A DNA stretch of 64,000 nucleotides from Streptomyces lunaelactis (GCF_003054555.1 NZ_CP026304.1:682001-746000), one strand, 5' to 3'; positions 24,426 through 33,464 are shown, counted from the stretch's first letter. The notes: a model not told the origin generated them from the sequence alone. Numbers and translations: made by a program.

Positions 24426-24473
24426 GTCTGGTTCGTAGTCATGTGCTCGCGATGCCGAGTAAGGCCCGTGGGC

Positions 24474-25812
24474 CAGGGGCGATGCGTTCTCAGGCTGTGA
24501 GCCGGAGCATGGCGGCCGCGTGCTGGGGGCGTGACCGGTAGTGATCGGCTGCGGCGGCGATGTTGGTCCAGCCTGCTTGTCGCATGAGTCCGATGGCAAG
24601 GTTGCGCAGGGGTGGCCATGGCGCGGGGTGTGGCGCCGGTGCGTATTCGTGAGGCGTCCTCGTCGTAGGTGACGTCTCGGATGTGGTGCAAGGCCTCAAC
24701 CGACCAGTGGTTCTCCGCGAGTTCGGCGGGTTGTGGCGGGCTGGCCTGTTCGGGCGGGAGGCTGGTAATCGCGTAGACGGTCTTCGTCTCGACCTTGCCG
24801 GTCTTGTGGTGGGTGCGGCGGCGCTTGATCTGCATGGCCTGGACATCGTGCGGGAAGAGCAGGCCGGGACGGACGGTGCAGACCTTCAGACGGCGGATCT
24901 CACGGCGGCCGTGCCCGGCCCCGGCGGTGCGGGCCTGCAGCGGAATCTGCTTCCAGGGCAGGCGGCGCAGCTGCTTGCGCAGCTTCTTCTGGTTGCCCTT
25001 CACGACCAAGAGGTAGTGGCCGCCGGCGGTGATGACGTGTTCGGCGTGGGCGCGCAGGGTGTGCACGGCATCGGCGGTGACGACGAGGCCGCGCAAGGCG
25101 ATCCGGTTCAGCAGTGGGGCGAAGGCGGGTATTTCGTTGCTCTTCGCGGCGATCTGGCGCTGGGCGATCACGGTCTGGCAGGCGTGGAGTGCGGCGGCGA
25201 GCAGGTGGACGGCTGCGCCGTCGGTGCGGGATCCTCGCACGGTCTTGCCGTCGACGGCCAGACCAACCAGGGTGTCGCCGGGTTCGTCGACCGGGTCGGC
25301 GGCGTACCGGGCGAGCCAGGCGCCCACGGCGTCGTCCAGGGCGTCGCCGTCCAAGCGGGCCAGAAGTCGTCCCAGCGTGGAGGCGTTCGGCGTGTTGGAG
25401 GTCAGTCCGAGTTGTTCGCGCAGGTCGGAGTCGGTATCGGCGGCGAAGCGGGCGATGGCCGCCAGGGACGTGGCTCCGCCGAGGACGGCGACCATGCACA
25501 GCGCGAGCAGGGAGCCCAGGCGGTAGCGGCGGCCCCGGACCCGGCGGGGATCGGGTATCCGGCCCAACACGTCCGCCAGGCAGGTGAGCTGTGACGGTTC
25601 CGGGCAGGTGGAATCGGTGTCCGCGCAGTGGCGTTGCAGGACACCGATTAGGGAGGATGGCACGCGAACGCGACCCCTGTTCGTGATCAAAGACTTCGAG
25701 AAGCTTGATCATCAGGGGTCGCGTCTCTCGTTGCCGAACTGGGCGAACCGACCACGGCGGCGCGTACGCAGGCGATCAGCTCATCTCGCCGAATCAGAAC
25801 GCATCAGCTCTG
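24474..25812 (-). mobile_element. ISAs1-family insertion sequence (about 1.34 kb)
   Basis: Outer ends are imperfect inverted repeats: CAGGGGCGATGCGTTCTCAG at 24474 and, read inward on the opposite strand from 25812, CAGAGCTGATGCGTTCTGAT. The element encodes one transposase on the minus strand and has an internal 10-bp-stem dyad (GCGACCCCTG at about 25669 with CAGGGGTCGC at about 25712) ahead of it. Size fits the ISAs1 family. I see no matching target duplication at the flanks, so the ends may have been involved in later rearrangement. About 130 bp of its right end (25679-25812) recurs at 29869-29999. Confidence 0.75.
24491..25690 (-). pseudogene. ISAs1-family transposase, frameshifted near its C-terminus
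   Basis: The reading frame encodes an N-terminal DDE_Tnp_1-associated domain (LGRIPDPRRVRGRRYRLGSL), the catalytic region with LVGLAVDGKTVRGSR (first Asp), a second-Asp region GLVVTADAVHTLRAHAEHV, the LLVVKGNQKKL motif and [20 protein letters not shown] (Glu), as in ISAs1 relatives. At the run of four G at 24609-24612 an extra base shifts the frame; the correct tail [16 protein letters not shown] through AAMLRLTA continues in the other frame to a stop at 24491. The catalytic core is intact but the last ~45 residues are replaced. The start is at TTG 25690, or a GTG a few codons later. Confidence 0.85.
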
Positions 25813-25867
25813 CCCCTCGACCGCTGCCATGCAGGCCGCCTGTAGGAAGATTGGCACAGCGCCCACA

Positions 25868-25905
25868 TGAACCACGGCGACGCCCGTACGGAACACGAGC
25901 ACCGC
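25868..25905. repeat. upstream element shared with 29456-29493
   Basis: The stretch TGAACCAC-GCGACG-CCGT-CGGAAC, about 60 bp including its left flank, recurs with roughly 80% identity at about 29432-29493. Here it sits 30-70 bp upstream of the AraC-type regulator. It could be an operator or a remnant of duplicated coding sequence (the minus strands of both copies can be read as FRT-x-VAVV-x-V-x-AV). Confidence 0.5.
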
Positions 25906-25937
25906 GTTGAAGCAATGAATGTGAGGATCGGAGAGTA

Positions 25938-26972
25938 ATGAACAGTACGGGAGCGGAGGCCGACGGCGCGCGCGGGGTGTTATCAGTGGACTCGACCGCC
26001 CCGGGCGCCGCACCGCGGGGACTCGACGCCTTCCGGCGCGGGTGGGAGACGCAGATCGGCGACGATGTCTTCCAACTGCCAGCCTTCAGCCCGGACACGA
26101 TCGGTGACTTCCGGGTCAAGGGCCACGTGGCCAAGGTGCAGGGCGCGGCGATCGCCGATCTTCACGCCGCGTCGGCAACCCGGACCGCGGACGTCCCGGG
26201 CGGCGATCAGGATCTGGTGGCGATGTACGTAGTGCAGCGCGGCGCGTGGACTCTGGGCGGCCCGCCGGATTGCGGCGAGCAGACCGTATCGGCCGGGCAG
26301 TTCCTCGTCCGGCACGTCGGTCGCCTGTCGGCCTTCGAGACATCGGCGCACCTCACGGCGAAGTTCTTCGTCCTGCCCCCCGGCGAGCTCAAACCCCTGC
26401 TCGGGAACCGGGTCATCACCGGGCCGGCGGACTCGGCCGAGATACGCCTGCTGACGGCCCTCACGGACATGATCCACATAACTGTGGCCGACCTCGGACC
26501 GGCCGGTGTGGAAGCCGCCCACGCCGCCCTGATCGAGCTGGCCAAGGCGGTGACGAAGGGCCGGTTCGACGACGTAGAACCCCGGCTGGCTCCCGCGCTC
26601 ACCCAGGCAGCTAAGGACCTCGCGGACCGCCGGCTCGCTGATCCCGAACTTTCACCTGCGATGCTTGCGCGTGAGCTCAACGTCTCTGTCCGTACGCTGC
26701 ACCGGGCATTCGCCGCGGTGGGAGAGCAGGTGGCCACCTACATCCGCCACCGGCGACTGCAAGAGGCCCGGCTCGCCCTCACCGCGCCGTCAGGTCGCCT
26801 GAGTATCTCGGAACTCGCCGCACACTGGCAGTTCGCGGACAGCAGCCACTTCACCCGGACCTTCAAGAAGCACTACGGTCAGACTCCCACCGAGTACGCC
26901 CGCTCGACGGGAGCAGCCTCGCTCTCGCCGAACCGGCACCCGCCGGGCCACGGGCCGGCCGAAAGCGCGTGA
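25938..26972 (+). CDS. AraC/XylS-family transcriptional regulator
   Basis: A 344-residue regulator. The N-terminal ~190 residues form an AraC_binding_2-type cupin sensor (DEDDVFQL-like FQLPAFSPDTIGDF, then MYVVQRGAWTL). The C-terminal ~110 residues contain the paired helix-turn-helix domain: SPAMLARELNVSVRTLHRAF and ISELAAHWQFADSSHFTRTF followed by GQTPTEYARS. This layout matches the large Streptomyces group of AraC activators of small oxidoreductase or transporter operons. Preceded by GGAGAGTA. The likely target is nearby, but the downstream genes have been replaced by an IS5 remnant and the opposite-strand GMC oxidoreductase gene, so it may be an orphan. Confidence 0.87.
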   Translation: MNSTGAEADGARGVLSVDSTAPGAAPRGLDAFRRGWETQIGDDVFQLPAFSPDTIGDFRVKGHVAKVQGAAIADLHAASATRTADVPGGDQDLVAMYVVQRGAWTLGGPPDCGEQTVSAGQFLVRHVGRLSAFETSAHLTAKFFVLPPGELKPLLGNRVITGPADSAEIRLLTALTDMIHITVADLGPAGVEAAHAALIELAKAVTKGRFDDVEPRLAPALTQAAKDLADRRLADPELSPAMLARELNVSVRTLHRAFAAVGEQVATYIRHRRLQEARLALTAPSGRLSISELAAHWQFADSSHFTRTFKKHYGQTPTEYARSTGAASLSPNRHPPGHGPAESA

Positions 26973-27009
26973 CCAAAGGTACGACCGCAGTTCAGCGGAT
27001 GCCGCCTAC

Positions 27010-27425
27010 GCGTGTCCCAAGCAAGGCAGGGCGGCGCTGTGGGCGGCCTGGGCATTTGACCGCGGCGGGATGTTGTCGATGAGGGCGCGGGTCTGGGTGA
27101 CCTCGCCGGCGCTGCCCGCGGGGCCCTCGGTCGTTTCAGGACCTCGGCGGTTCCCGGCGAGCTGAGAGGTGATCCACCGCCCCGTGGCTCAGCATTGGGT
27201 GGTGTTTGCTGGCCGCCTTCCGCTGGCCGACCGACGACGGACCGGCGTCAGCTCCCCCCACTTTCGCGCGTATGTGGCAGCCGTCCACACAGGGCCTGGA
27301 CCCGTCGAGCTCGCCGGCCGCCTTGAGTTCGGCAAGCAGGATGCCGGCAACTGGTCGAAGACTCCGGCCAGCTGCCGGCGGTCCAGGCGTCGGGGATGAG
27401 CGCGTTGTGGAAGCGCCGTGGGCGC
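27010..27425 (-). mobile_element. degraded IS5-family transposase remnant
   Basis: Fragments of an IS5-type transposase can be read on the minus strand in shifting frames. The upstream part (27190-27420) gives LAGVFDQL, LLAELKAAGELD and CVDGCHIRAKVGG-like segments around the first catalytic Asp, then SKHHPML. Further on (27020-27160) come GEVTQTRALIDNIPP-like residues that normally precede the second Asp region. Many frameshifts and an internal deletion make it non-functional. Confidence 0.6.
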
Positions 27426-27435
27426 TGAAGAGGAC

Positions 27436-28944
27436 TCAGTCGATCAGTTCGGCGGCCCGTTCGGCGATGGCGTAGACGGTCGCGTTGGTGTTGGCCGAGG
27501 GGATGGACGGCATCACCGAGGCATCGGCGACCCGCAGTCCGGCTATTCCGTGCACGCGAAGGTTCGCAGGGTCGACGACGGCATCGGCGTCGGCTCCCAT
27601 GCGGCAGGTGCCGGTGAAGTGGAAGTAGGGGCCGGTGGCCTTGCGGATGAACTCGTCCACGGATTCGCCGCTCGTCCCGGAGCCCGGCACCGCTTCCTGC
27701 TTGCGCCAGTCGGCGAACGCGTCGGCCTCCCCGATGCGGCGTGCCAGGGCCAGGCCCTTGCGCATGATCTCCAGGTCACGGTAGTCGCTCAGGTAGCCGG
27801 GGTCGACGACGGGAGCGCTGCCGGGATTGGCGTCCGCCAGGCGCACGGTGCCGCTGCTGTGCGGAGACATCGCGGAGAAAGCGATGGAGTAGCCGTTGGC
27901 CGGCGGCTGGCCCCATGCCGACGGGAGCGGTGCGGCGACGATGTAGACCTGAAGGTCCGGCCGGGCCGCGGCGGGGTCGCTGTACAGCAGGCCCATCATT
28001 TCGGCCGGCGGGTTGGCAGGAACGAACGGTACTGGCTGGATGGCCTCGTACACCACGCCCGCCATCGGATGGTCCTGCAGATGGGAGCCCACTCCCGGCA
28101 GGTCGGCGACGACGTCGATACCGTGTTCCTCAAGGTGTTGTGCCGGGCCGATCCCTGACAGCATCAGGAGGTGTGCGGAACCGATGGCTCCCGCGGTCAG
28201 TACCACCTCGGCGCTGTCGACGGACAGGTGCTCCCCACCGATGGTGTACTCGACGCCGGTGCAGCGGCCCGCGGTGGTGCGCAGCCGCTGCACGGTCGCG
28301 TCCGTGACGACGTCCAGGTTCGGCCGGTCGAGGAACGGACGGATGTAGGCGTCGGCCGCGCTCTGGCGGGCGCCGCCGGGCAGATTCATGTCACTCCACC
28401 CGAACCCGGTCTCCAGCCCGCTGCCGATGTCATCGGCGCGTGCGAACCCAGCCTCCACCGCGGCGTCGACGCCCGCCGTGGCCAGGGGATGGGGTTCCGG
28501 GACCGGGGCGACCGCGACCGGCCCGTCCGTGCCCCGCACGGAGGCATTACGGCTGCGAGTGCTCTCGCTGCGGCGGAAATAGGGCAGCAGATCGTCGAAA
28601 CCCCAGCCTGGAGCACCGAGGCCGGGCCATTCGTCGTAACCGGAGCGGTGCCCCCGCAGGTGGTAGAGGCCGTTGATACTCGACGATCCGCCGAGCGCCT
28701 TGCCGCGCAGCACGTCAGCGGCCCTGCCTGTACCGGCCTGCACGGTCGAGGCGCCCAGCCAGAGGGATGACGGGTCAAACCCCAGGAAGCCCCAAGGAGA
28801 TGCCATCGTCTCGGTTGCGTCCCGGGCTCCGGCCTCCAGCAGCAACACCCGCACGCCGGGGCGTTCCGAAAGCCGGGAGGCAATCACGCATCCCGCTGTC
28901 CCCGCTCCCACCACGACATAGTCATAAGGACTCTTGCCCATCAT
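27436..28944 (-). CDS. GMC-family oxidoreductase (choline/alcohol dehydrogenase-like)
   Basis: A flavoprotein of about 502 residues in the glucose-methanol-choline family. FAD-binding YDYVVVGAGTAGCVIASRLS opens the protein; RGKALGGSSSINGLYHLRG is GMC signature 1 and LTAGAIGSAHLLMLSGIGP signature 2. The active site is HFTGTCRMG (catalytic His) and PSANTNATVYAIAERAA near the C-terminus. It should oxidise a primary alcohol to an aldehyde in the cytoplasm; the substrate is open. The ATG at 28944 is chosen (GCGGAGAC upstream); an in-frame GTG five codons upstream is possible. A promoter and a perfect dyad lie just upstream. Confidence 0.88.
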   Translation of the reverse strand: MMGKSPYDYVVVGAGTAGCVIASRLSERPGVRVLLLEAGARDATETMASPWGFLGFDPSSLWLGASTVQAGTGRAADVLRGKALGGSSSINGLYHLRGHRSGYDEWPGLGAPGWGFDDLLPYFRRSESTRSRNASVRGTDGPVAVAPVPEPHPLATAGVDAAVEAGFARADDIGSGLETGFGWSDMNLPGGARQSAADAYIRPFLDRPNLDVVTDATVQRLRTTAGRCTGVEYTIGGEHLSVDSAEVVLTAGAIGSAHLLMLSGIGPAQHLEEHGIDVVADLPGVGSHLQDHPMAGVVYEAIQPVPFVPANPPAEMMGLLYSDPAAARPDLQVYIVAAPLPSAWGQPPANGYSIAFSAMSPHSSGTVRLADANPGSAPVVDPGYLSDYRDLEIMRKGLALARRIGEADAFADWRKQEAVPGSGTSGESVDEFIRKATGPYFHFTGTCRMGADADAVVDPANLRVHGIAGLRVADASVMPSIPSANTNATVYAIAERAAELID

Positions 28945-28990
28945 GTCTCCGCTTTCCACGGCAGCCTTGTCCGACCACCGAATTTCAGAA

Positions 28991-29046
28991 AATCAGCTCC
29001 TCGACGATCAAGGAGCTGATTATGCTTATGTACTAAAGGGGTCTAA
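28991..29046 (-). promoter_or_regulatory. promoter and operator-like dyad of the GMC oxidoreductase gene
   Basis: A perfect 11-bp inverted repeat, AATCAGCTCCT (28991-29001) with AGGAGCTGATT (29011-29021) around a 9-base centre, lies about 50 bp upstream of the gene. Immediately upstream on the minus strand is an unusually AT-rich stretch with a promoter-like TTAGAC-16-CATAAT. The dyad would overlap the transcription start, so a repressor site is the simplest reading. Confidence 0.55.
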
Positions 29047-29868
29047 AAGTGAGGATGGTTGTCTTCGCGTCAGCCCTGTGGGTCGCCCAGCCGCGTCCGG
29101 GCTCGGCGCGCAGAAGGCGTGGAACCGGCTGATCAGCAGCGAGCGGGCTCCAGTGGAGCATGGCTGTCCGGATGGAGGCCCGCCACGCGCCCCTGCTGGT
29201 GTGGGCGTTGCTGGTGCCGACGGACACCGAGGTGACCCGATGGCAAACGATCACCTTGATCCGGCGGGCCTGCGATCCGCACACTGCCGATCACCCCGTT
29301 GGGGATGTCCATGTCGGCGCCGGTACCTGCGATGACGGCCACGCGGCCGGAATTCTCTTGGTTCACGAGTTTCTCGTCTTTGGTGTGTACCCGTCCAGGA
29401 ACAGCCCGGGTGTTCCTTCTGCCGTCGAAGCTTAGGAAAACCGACACAGCACGCACTTGAACCACCGCGACGTCCGTTCGGAACCTGAGCGCCATAAGAC
29501 AACGTTGGAGCACATACTTCGGTTCGTTCACGGGCGGGCAGGGTGGCGAGACAGTCGGCGTCACACAGCACTGCGGCAGGCTGCTCGTACGCGTCGACCA
29601 GGTTCTTGCCCTGCCACAGGTGACGGCCCCTTCCCACCGACGGCCGCGTCAACCTGGGCCGGCAGCGAGGACGGCAGTGGACCACCAAGACGCTCACCGG
29701 TGACAGAGCGCGGCAGGGAGCCCCGCACAGTCGGCGCCCGTAGCGTCGCCGCAAGCCCAGTCGCCGGCAGTACGAGGCCAAGCCTGACGCCCCATCGGAA
29801 CGATGCCAAGCAGGCGCCGCATCTCCGCCTCGGCCTCCTCGTCCGAGGGCCCGAGGCGATCGGCCTGT
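29047..29868. other. about 820 bp of coding debris without an intact gene
   Basis: Short coding-looking fragments are seen on the minus strand in changing frames: NQENSGRVAVIAGTGADMDI (about 29290-29365), FRTDVAVVQVRAVSVFL (29440-29490), LWQGKNLVDAYEQPAAVLCD then ADCLATLPARERTEV (29500-29610), and DEEAEAEMRRLLGIVPMG (about 29800-29850). None is long enough or certain enough to name. The interval also carries the second copy (29432-29493) of the repeat found upstream of the AraC gene. It looks like several decayed genes between IS fragments. Confidence 0.5.
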
Positions 29869-30100
29869 TCGTGATCAGGCTTCGAGATCCCTGATCATCA
29901 GGGGTCGCGTCTCTCGTTGCCGTACCGGCCGAACCGACCACGGCGGCGCGTACGCAGGCGATCAGCTCATCTCGCCGACTGAGAACGCATCAGCCCTGGC
30001 CCGTGGGCGTAGGGCGTCGCGGGTGTTTCGGCGCAGGGCGGCTGCGATGTTGCAGCATCCCGGCGGCGCGCAGGACACCGATGGCAAGGCGCGTTGCCGG
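29869..30100 (-). mobile_element. two abutting ISAs1-type fragments
   Basis: Positions 29869-29999 repeat the right end of the ISAs1 element (25679-25812) at roughly 90% identity, including the internal dyad and the terminal GAGAACGCATCAGCCCTG. Directly beyond it (30000-30100, minus strand) is a separate transposase tail reading LAIGVLRAAGM, then in another frame CNIAAALRRNTRDALRP, the usual C-terminus of such transposases. It is a scar where most of an element has been deleted. Confidence 0.7.
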
Positions 30101-30202
30101 TACGAAGCCCGGGCGACACCGCTTCCCTGGCAGGCCGTGACGCCACCGGGTCGCGCGCAGTACGGTCACACGCACGACGGGAGACGCCGGAAGAGGAACC
30201 CC

Positions 30203-31171
30203 ATGAGCTGGAATGCAGGCGAAGCCGGGCGCATCGAGGACGCGGTGCTCACGCGTGCCGCGCAGGCGGGTGAGACCGCTGCCCTGGGTCTGCTGCTGGA
30301 ACGGCACCGGGCAGGTATGCGCGCGGTGGCGCTGAGCATTCTGGGGCCGGGGCCCGACGTCGACGACATGGTCCAGGACGCTGCAGTGACCGCGCTCCGC
30401 CGCGTGGGCGACGTCCGCGACCCGGCGGCCGTGGGCGCATGGCTGCGGATGATCGTGCGCAACGCCAGCCGTTCACTGTTGCGCAGCTCCGTTCCCTCCC
30501 AGCCGATCGACGGTCTGCACGTGCCCTCCACGGACGCCGGTCCGGAGCAGTGGCTGGAGCACCACACGATGCGGAACTGGATCTGGGAGGCCATAGAAGG
30601 GCTGTCCCCCGCACTGCGCCTGCCCCTGGTGCTGCGTCACTTCAGCACCGGCGTCACGTCCTACGAGCGGATAGCCGACGCCTGCGGGGTCCCGGTCGGC
30701 ACGGTCCGCAGCCGGCTCAACCAGGGACGGGCCAAGCTCGCGACAGCCCTCGCCGCCACGGCGGACGCCCCGCACGGCGACACCGCGCAGCGCATCCGCG
30801 CCAGCCGTGTCGAGGCACGCGAGACACTGGCCGCCGCCGAGAGCGGACGCTTCGGCGCGCTGATGACGGAGCGCTGGTCGCCCGAGATCGCCCTGCTCAG
30901 GGGGAACGACCCAGTGGGTGGCAGGAGCGTCCTCGTGCGCGGCATGGACGGTGACCTCGAGGCCGGTGTACGGCAGCGCCTGGTTCATGCCGTGGCCGGC
31001 CGGTCCCTTGTCGTCTGGGAGATGGAACTCCTCAACCCCGCCGACAACCCCGGCCACTGCCCGCCCTCGGTGGCCTGGCTGATGACCCTGGACGACGCCG
31101 GTCGTCCGCACCGGCTGCGTCTCCTGCACCCCAGGCCGGTGCAGGCCATCCAGCAACTCACCCCAATGTGA
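30203..31171 (+). CDS. ECF sigma factor with SnoaL-like C-terminal extension
   Basis: A 322-residue group IV sigma factor. Region 2 (about 15-85: LLLERHRAGMRAVALSILGP then DDMVQDAAVTALRRV) and region 4 (about 125-190: IWEAIEGLSPALRLPLVLRH then YERIADACGVPVGTVRSRLN) are clear. Unlike a minimal ECF sigma it carries about 130 further residues (RFGALMTERWSPEIALL... to the end), placed like the SnoaL-like regulatory domains of ECF41-type sigma factors, which replace an anti-sigma factor. The ATG follows AAGAGGA. The next gene is an alpha/beta hydrolase with an ECF-type promoter in front, a likely target. Confidence 0.82.
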   Translation: MSWNAGEAGRIEDAVLTRAAQAGETAALGLLLERHRAGMRAVALSILGPGPDVDDMVQDAAVTALRRVGDVRDPAAVGAWLRMIVRNASRSLLRSSVPSQPIDGLHVPSTDAGPEQWLEHHTMRNWIWEAIEGLSPALRLPLVLRHFSTGVTSYERIADACGVPVGTVRSRLNQGRAKLATALAATADAPHGDTAQRIRASRVEARETLAAAESGRFGALMTERWSPEIALLRGNDPVGGRSVLVRGMDGDLEAGVRQRLVHAVAGRSLVVWEMELLNPADNPGHCPPSVAWLMTLDDAGRPHRLRLLHPRPVQAIQQLTPM

Positions 31172-31174
31172 CGG

Positions 31175-31202
31175 GCGTCACGTAGTCCGGGTCGAACTTC
31201 GT
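31175..31202 (+). promoter_or_regulatory. candidate ECF-type promoter
   Basis: CGTCACG (31175-31181), a 17-bp spacer, then CGTC (31199-31202), directly after the sigma gene and 55 bp before the hydrolase start. The known ECF41 target consensus is TGTCACA-N16/17-CGTC, which differs at the two outer positions. This supports control of the hydrolase gene by the adjacent sigma factor. Confidence 0.5.
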
Positions 31203-31256
31203 CCTCTCTCCGGCGTCCTGCCGGTGTCATCGACACCTGCCGGATACGGAGACCCC

Positions 31257-32231
31257 ATGACCACCTCTGCGACCGATCCTCTGGCCGCCGGAACGCACAC
31301 CGTCGAGATCGACGGAGTCGTGCAGCGCTATCACGTCCACGGCACGGGACCGGTGTGCGTCGCGCATTCCGGCGGACCGGGCATCGTCTGGGAGTACCTG
31401 CGCATGCCCGCGCTGGAGAGGCACCTGACGATTGTGTACCCGGAGCCGATCGGCAGCGGCGCCTCCGGCCGCCTGCCCTCCCACCCCCACGGCTACACCA
31501 GGCCCCGCTACAGCCGGTTCCTCGGGGCGCTGATCGAGCACCTCGGCGTCCCCGAGGTTCACCTTCTGGGTCACTCGCACGGCGGCTTCGTCGCCCAGTA
31601 CCACACGCTGCACCACCCCGAGCGCGTCGCCGGGGTGATCCTCTACGACAGCGCGCCGCTGACCGGTCCCGAACACGCCGCCGAGGCCATGCGCCTGGTG
31701 CAGTTGTTCGCGGCGCGGCACGCCGACCATCCCGAACTCCCCGAGGTCCTGACGGCTTTCCAGGCCATCCCCACCATCTCCGACGACGCACGGATGACAG
31801 TCGTCGTCAGGGGGCTGATCCCCTCGTACTTCGCCGACTACTGGGGCCGCCAGGAGGAGTTCGCACCCTTGCGTGCCTCCGTGCGGGCCACCCACATCTC
31901 CGGGCTGGACGAGAACCTCTCCCCGCACGTCATCGACGACCGTGAGGACCTCGGCTCGCTCACCGTGCCGACCCTCGTCGTAGTCGGCCGCCACGACGTC
32001 ATCTGCGGGGTGCGATGGGCCGAGGAACTGCACCGGCTGATCCCCGGATCGGAACTGCTGATCCTGGAGAACAGCGGGCACTTCGGTCACCTCGAGGAGC
32101 CGGAGGCCTTCTCGCAGGCGGTGACGCGTTTCGTGACGGCCGCGGCGCGAAGCACGGCTGACCTTCCGTCGGCCTCGCTCGTCGCACAACTAGGTCATTT
32201 GGTCGAAGCCGGAACGGACGGTCCGACCTAG
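31257..32231 (+). CDS. alpha/beta hydrolase (proline-iminopeptidase-like)
   Basis: A 324-residue alpha/beta-fold hydrolase. The nucleophile elbow is GHSHGGF, the oxyanion region CVAHSGGPG, the acid is Asp in VVVGRHDVICG and the catalytic His is in NSGHFGHLEEPE. The HSGGPG motif near the N-terminus is characteristic of proline iminopeptidase-like and epoxide hydrolase-like members. The ATG 11 codons inside the open frame is preferred (ACGGAGA upstream). A candidate ECF promoter links it to the sigma factor gene just upstream; two further alpha/beta hydrolase genes follow on the same strand. Confidence 0.85.
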   Translation: MTTSATDPLAAGTHTVEIDGVVQRYHVHGTGPVCVAHSGGPGIVWEYLRMPALERHLTIVYPEPIGSGASGRLPSHPHGYTRPRYSRFLGALIEHLGVPEVHLLGHSHGGFVAQYHTLHHPERVAGVILYDSAPLTGPEHAAEAMRLVQLFAARHADHPELPEVLTAFQAIPTISDDARMTVVVRGLIPSYFADYWGRQEEFAPLRASVRATHISGLDENLSPHVIDDREDLGSLTVPTLVVVGRHDVICGVRWAEELHRLIPGSELLILENSGHFGHLEEPEAFSQAVTRFVTAAARSTADLPSASLVAQLGHLVEAGTDGPT

Positions 32232-32275
32232 CTTGTAGCTGCCCGGAAGGCTTCCGACAAACAAGGAGCAATCAC

Positions 32276-32965
32276 ATGAGTGCCGTCAAGAACATCGTTC
32301 TTGTGCATGGCGGATTCGTCGACGGTTCCGGCTGGCAACCGGTCCACCGCCTCCTCACCCGCGACGGCTTCAACGTCAGCGTCGTACAGAACCCGACCCA
32401 CTCGCTCGAAGGCGACGTGGCGGTCACTCACCAGGTCCTCGATGCCCAGGACGGGCCGGCCGTGCTCGTCGGCCACTCCTACGGCGGGGCCGTGATCACC
32501 GAGGCCGGACGGCACGAGGGTGTGGCCGCGCTCGTCTACATCGCGGCCTTCGCACCGGACAAGGACGAGTCGGTCGCCACCCTGATCGCCGACCCGGTTC
32601 CCGACGCGCCCGTTCCGCCGATCCTGCCGCCCCAGGACGGCTTTCTGTTCCTCGACCGCGAGAAGTTCGCCGCGTCGTTCGCGGGCGATGTGGCGCCCGA
32701 AGAAGCCCGGTTCATGGCCGACTCGCAGGTGCCCTGGGGCGTGGGGGCACTCAACGGGAAGGTCACGGAGGCCGCCTGGCGTGCCAAGCAGAGCTGGTAC
32801 CTCGTCGCGACCGACGACCGCATGATCCCGCCGCCGGCTCAGCGCGCGATGGCCGAGCGAGCCGGAGCCACCGTGACCGAGGCCGCCGGAAGCCACGCCA
32901 TCTACGTCTCCCAGCCGGAAGCCGTGGCCGAGCTGATCAAGCAGGCCGCCGCCCACCGGGCGTAA
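32276..32965 (+). CDS. alpha/beta hydrolase (AB_hydrolase_6/EstC-like)
   Basis: A 229-residue cytoplasmic hydrolase beginning with NIVLVHGGFVDGSGW (oxyanion loop) and carrying the nucleophile in VLVGHSYGGAVITEAG, an acid in YLVATDDRMIP and the catalytic His in EAAGSHAIYVSQPE. This pattern is shared with many secreted or cytoplasmic esterases induced by chlorinated oxidants in actinomycetes. Ribosome binding site AAGGAG. It is followed after 32 bp by a related gene with a signal peptide, so a two-gene operon is likely. Confidence 0.87.
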   Translation: MSAVKNIVLVHGGFVDGSGWQPVHRLLTRDGFNVSVVQNPTHSLEGDVAVTHQVLDAQDGPAVLVGHSYGGAVITEAGRHEGVAALVYIAAFAPDKDESVATLIADPVPDAPVPPILPPQDGFLFLDREKFAASFAGDVAPEEARFMADSQVPWGVGALNGKVTEAAWRAKQSWYLVATDDRMIPPPAQRAMAERAGATVTEAAGSHAIYVSQPEAVAELIKQAAAHRA

Positions 32966-32997
32966 CCCCACCACCAGAAAGACAGAGAGCCGAGAAC

Positions 32998-33411
32998 ATG
33001 CGCAAAAACGTTGTACGTTACGGAATAGTCGCGGCGGGCACTGCCGGAGCCGCAGCGGCAGCCCTGCTGGCATCGACCGCGTCAGCGACGTCGGCGTCCG
33101 ACCAGACGGACGCCGCCAAGCCGACAGTGGTGCTCGTGCACGGTGGCTTCGCCGATGCGTCGGCGAGCTGGAACGGCGTGATCAAGCAGCTGCAGAGGGA
33201 CGGCTACCCGGTCGTGGCGCCCGCCAACCCGCTGCGTGGACTGCCGGCCGACGCGCCTTACCTGGCCAGCGTCCTCAAGTCCATCAAGGGTCCGATCATC
33301 CTCGCCGGGCACTCCTACGGCGGCGCGGTGATCACCAACGCCGCGGCCGACAACCCCAACGTCAAGGCGCTTGTCTACGTCGCCGGAGGCGTCGCAGCCC
33401 GCGAACACCTG
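32998..33411 (+). pseudogene. secreted alpha/beta hydrolase, 3' truncated
   Basis: Starts as an exported paralogue of the preceding hydrolase: signal peptide MRKNVVRYGIVAAGTAGAAA with an ASATSA-type end, VVLVHGGFADASASW, and the nucleophile elbow ILAGHSYGGAVITNAA. After VYVAGGVAA (about 33400) homology stops and the frame runs antisense through the tail of the opposite-strand LuxR-type gene, so the catalytic acid and His are missing. The two convergent genes have been joined by a deletion. Not expected to be active. Confidence 0.8.
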
Positions 33412-33464
33412 GACGCCGCGCTCAGCACGTGGGGGAACCCCCGAGGGCTGGGTACGCTCCGCGT

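Noticed and set aside
24200..25690. Full 496-residue transposase
   Set aside because: The last ~140 residues of this open frame follow a one-base insertion and are not homologous; the true C-terminus lies in the neighbouring frame ending at 24491.
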